Both the position numbers and the translations under genes were made by a program. The notes beneath the pieces were generated by a model. The model searched no databases. It was not told where the DNA came from and was given only the letters and a program-made list of their open reading frames with translations. Shown piece after piece: positions 20,953 to 21,986 of a stretch of DNA of 21,986 bases. Every line of letters begins with the position of its first letter. Position 1 is the first letter of the stretch. This stretch comes from a virus: IMG/VR virus record IMGVR_UViG_3300011432_000018, positions 1 to 21,986 of that record. One strand, written 5' to 3'.

Positions 20953-21174
20953 ATGTCTACGAGAAATATTGTACTCGACTTTGAACCTATGGAATCACTA
21001 CGACGCGAGATTGAAGCCCGAATTTCTCAGCTATCCCACGATGATCAGCGCGAAGCAAGGTCAACCGTTCGGATTGCCCTAGCTGATCTCAGCACATGGA
21101 ATCAACTGGTCTACCTGAAAAGGTGGATTGAAGGCTTTGACTACAACACCACTCCTAATGGCGGTGCCGAATGA
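20953..21174 (+). CDS. 73-aa helical protein of the early operon
   Basis: ATG 20953 has a perfect AGGAGG 8 bases upstream, which decides against the overlapping frame beginning at 20861. The product is charged and helical (MESLRREIEARISQLSHDDQREARSTVRIALADL) with no motifs. The next gene overlaps its stop by ATGA. Function unknown. Confidence 0.75.
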   Translation: MSTRNIVLDFEPMESLRREIEARISQLSHDDQREARSTVRIALADLSTWNQLVYLKRWIEGFDYNTTPNGGAE

Positions 21175-21417
21175 CCACACGCGACTACAAACAAACCCGC
21201 GAATTGATGCAACGCACCAGTGTTCTCTCTGATCGGATTTCAGGGCGTGTATGCCACAGCATTACCAATCTCAAGGACACACACAAGCTGAACTCGCTGT
21301 TTGACCTTCACAGCAAGACCATGACGCTCTACAAGAAATTACATCAGCAGTATGAGGACTCAAAGCCTCAATTCTTACGTGACTTGTGGATCGGCGGTGA
21401 CGAATGACCACACGCGA
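21160..21417 (+). repeat. 25-bp direct repeat at two coupled gene starts
   Basis: Positions 21160-21184 and 21393-21417 are identical except for one base (C/A). Each copy spans the end of one small gene and the first codons (MTTRD) of the next, containing the overlapping ATGA. They are 233 bp apart, suggesting a duplicated translational-coupling junction or a past gene duplication. The proteins diverge after five residues. Confidence 0.8.
21171..21407 (+). CDS. 78-aa helical protein, function unknown
   Basis: ATG 21171 overlaps the preceding stop (ATGA), with GGCGGTG as a modest ribosome site. It is mostly alpha-helical and charged (YKQTRELMQRTSVLSDRISGRV, HSKTMTLYKKLHQQYEDSK), possibly a coiled coil. 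It shares its first five residues and start region with the following gene. No family recognised. Confidence 0.7.
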   Translation: MTTRDYKQTRELMQRTSVLSDRISGRVCHSITNLKDTHKLNSLFDLHSKTMTLYKKLHQQYEDSKPQFLRDLWIGGDE

Positions 21418-21637
21418 TCAATACCGCAAAGCATATCATCTGCTTCGTGCTAAGAATCGCTTCCGCACTTGGAAGGCAATGTGTGCCATGCTGCAATTAG
21501 GGCTGAACGGTTTACCACCTGTGGTAGTTCTTAATGCTCAGAAATCTCTCAAGGCTCGATGTGCATTTCCAATGTGGGATGTCGAGGGCATTGCAGATCA
21601 GGTCGCACCTGTGGAGGTCAACCGTGAGCAAGTCTAA
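21404..21637 (+). CDS. 77-aa protein, function unknown
   Basis: ATG 21404 overlaps the preceding stop (ATGA). The N-terminus is basic and helical (RKAYHLLRAKNRFRTWKAMCAML), the middle hydrophobic (LGLNGLPPVVVLNAQKSL) and the end acidic. The next gene starts with GTG 21624 inside its last codons, with GGAGG at about 21612. No family recognised. Confidence 0.68.
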   Translation: MTTRDQYRKAYHLLRAKNRFRTWKAMCAMLQLGLNGLPPVVVLNAQKSLKARCAFPMWDVEGIADQVAPVEVNREQV

Positions 21638-21986
21638 GTATCAGGTTAGCCTAACAGATGACGGTGAATTGGTTGAAGCGGTAGAAGTAACCGAATCCCC
21701 TGACATTGATGATAGTTACAAGCCCAAAGAAAAGCGCACTCGCGTTCAACGCTATCTATATTCAGGCGTTGGCACCGGAGTCGGTTTAGGTATTGTGGCA
21801 CTGATCGTCATTGGCATTGTGCTGCTAGTTCAGCATATTCAACACCAGATCGTCGTGAGTGAGTGGAAGCTGCCTGAGTTCACATCAATTCAATGCACAC
21901 CACCTGTATCCAACGGCTTAACGGCTCCTGATTTATTTAGTGCTGCATTTCAATGCATGGAAAGCGTTACTGGTCTATTCATGCCC
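21624..21986 (+). CDS. N-terminal part of join-spanning two-TM membrane protein
   Basis: GTG 21624 has TGGAGG 7 bases upstream and overlaps the previous gene's end. The frame stays open to the window end and continues at base 1 (bases 21897-21986 repeat 1-90), ending at 162. The full product is 144 aa. An acidic then basic cytoplasmic N-terminus (about 1-42) precedes the first membrane helix (about 47-68, GVGLGIVALIVIGIVLLV). A loop of about 45 residues with two cysteines and the second helix follow. The uninterrupted frame is the best evidence that the element is circular. Function unknown. Confidence 0.82.
   Translation, partial: MSKSKYQVSLTDDGELVEAVEVTESPDIDDSYKPKEKRTRVQRYLYSGVGTGVGLGIVALIVIGIVLLVQHIQHQIVVSEWKLPEFTSIQCTPPVSNGLTAPDLFSAAFQCMESVTGLFMP
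21897..21986. repeat. Terminal direct repeat, right copy
   Basis: This is an exact copy of bases 1-90 and lies inside the coding sequence that starts at 21624. The natural coordinate system of the element therefore ends at 21896. Anyone counting genes should count this region only once. Confidence 0.93.

Noticed and set aside
20861-21082. 73-aa ORF overlapping the start of the 20953 gene
   Set aside because: It has no ribosome site and conflicts with the 20953 frame, which has AGGAGG at ideal spacing and a coupled downstream gene.
1-21986. Tailed-phage genome
   Set aside because: No terminase, portal, capsid, tail or lysis gene was recognised on either strand, and the motor is an FtsK/SpoIIIE type rather than a terminase.
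1-21986. Classical inovirus or rolling-circle plasmid
   Set aside because: No HUH or Rep_trans initiator was recognised, and the ATPase is a long FtsK type with a D5-like tail rather than a Zot/pI protein, so only a distant or analogous relation remains possible.

Overview
The window reads as one complete circular element of about 21,896 bp that has been cut open. Its first 90 bases (1-90) are identical to its last 90 (21897-21986), and a two-membrane-segment protein reads without a break across the join (21624 to the end, then 1-162). It looks like the excised form of an integrative element. A tyrosine recombinase gene lies directly beside a 47-base copy of the 3' half of a tRNA-Lys(CTT) gene, which is the expected shape of an attP site. 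No terminase, portal, capsid, tail, relaxase or rolling-circle Rep gene was recognised. The long secreted Thr-Pro stalks (TPTPT, TETPT, TDTPT) are characteristic of Chloroflexota such as Anaerolineae, so I infer such a host. Codon use and start signals are ordinary bacterial.

Layout around the circle: (1) 19666-20664 holds two leftward genes, one an XRE/cI-type repressor, facing a near-consensus rightward promoter with paired 12-bp operator-like repeats. (2) 20665 through the join to 3294 is a rightward early/replication operon: a small HTH protein, three small proteins with coupled starts, the join-spanning membrane protein, a basic protein, a membrane zinc-ribbon protein, an HNH nuclease, a 208-bp intergenic region full of inverted repeats (candidate origin), and a large helicase joining a DnaB N-terminal domain to a RepA-like ATPase, with an iteron-like GAGTCC array inside its gene. 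(3) 3389-5470 is a membrane protein, a tiny zinc-finger ORF, the integrase, a small coupled gene and attP. (4) 5542-7603 is an accessory block of four Cys-rich small proteins, two with Asp/Glu/Tyr tails, and a C5 DNA methyltransferase with a repetitive tail and a zinc finger. (5) 7593-8064 is a leftward pair including a winged-helix regulator. (6) 8225-15835 is a long, tightly overlapping operon of exported and membrane proteins: a stalked surface protein, three 41-53 aa single-membrane-segment proteins, one resembling a filamentous-phage major coat protein, four large or medium stalk/membrane proteins, two small basic proteins and a GT39/PMT-like glycosyltransferase. (7) 15952-19477 is a translocase operon: a small membrane protein, an FtsK/SpoIIIE-type ATPase ending in a P4/D5-primase-like C-terminal domain, three small membrane proteins and a 184 aa protein.

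How the parts may work together (inference): the repressor holds the early operon off while the element sits in a tRNA-Lys gene. On induction the integrase excises it, the helicase replicates the circle from the inverted-repeat/iteron region, and the FtsK-like pump moves DNA through the envelope. This happens either into particles made from the exported stalk and small membrane proteins (a filamentous or membrane-vesicle-like virus) or into a neighbouring cell, in the manner of actinobacterial FtsK-type conjugative elements. The glycosyltransferase could decorate the Thr-rich stalks. The combination of integrase, theta-type helicase, FtsK-D5C translocase, coat-like proteins and glycosyltransferase matches no element family I can name with confidence.

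A second unexplained signal is a strict 24-bp-period repeat (core CRTTTCTGAG) in the 3' part of the methyltransferase gene. An inverted, 92% identical copy lies 8.4 kb away, so the pair brackets the structural operon.
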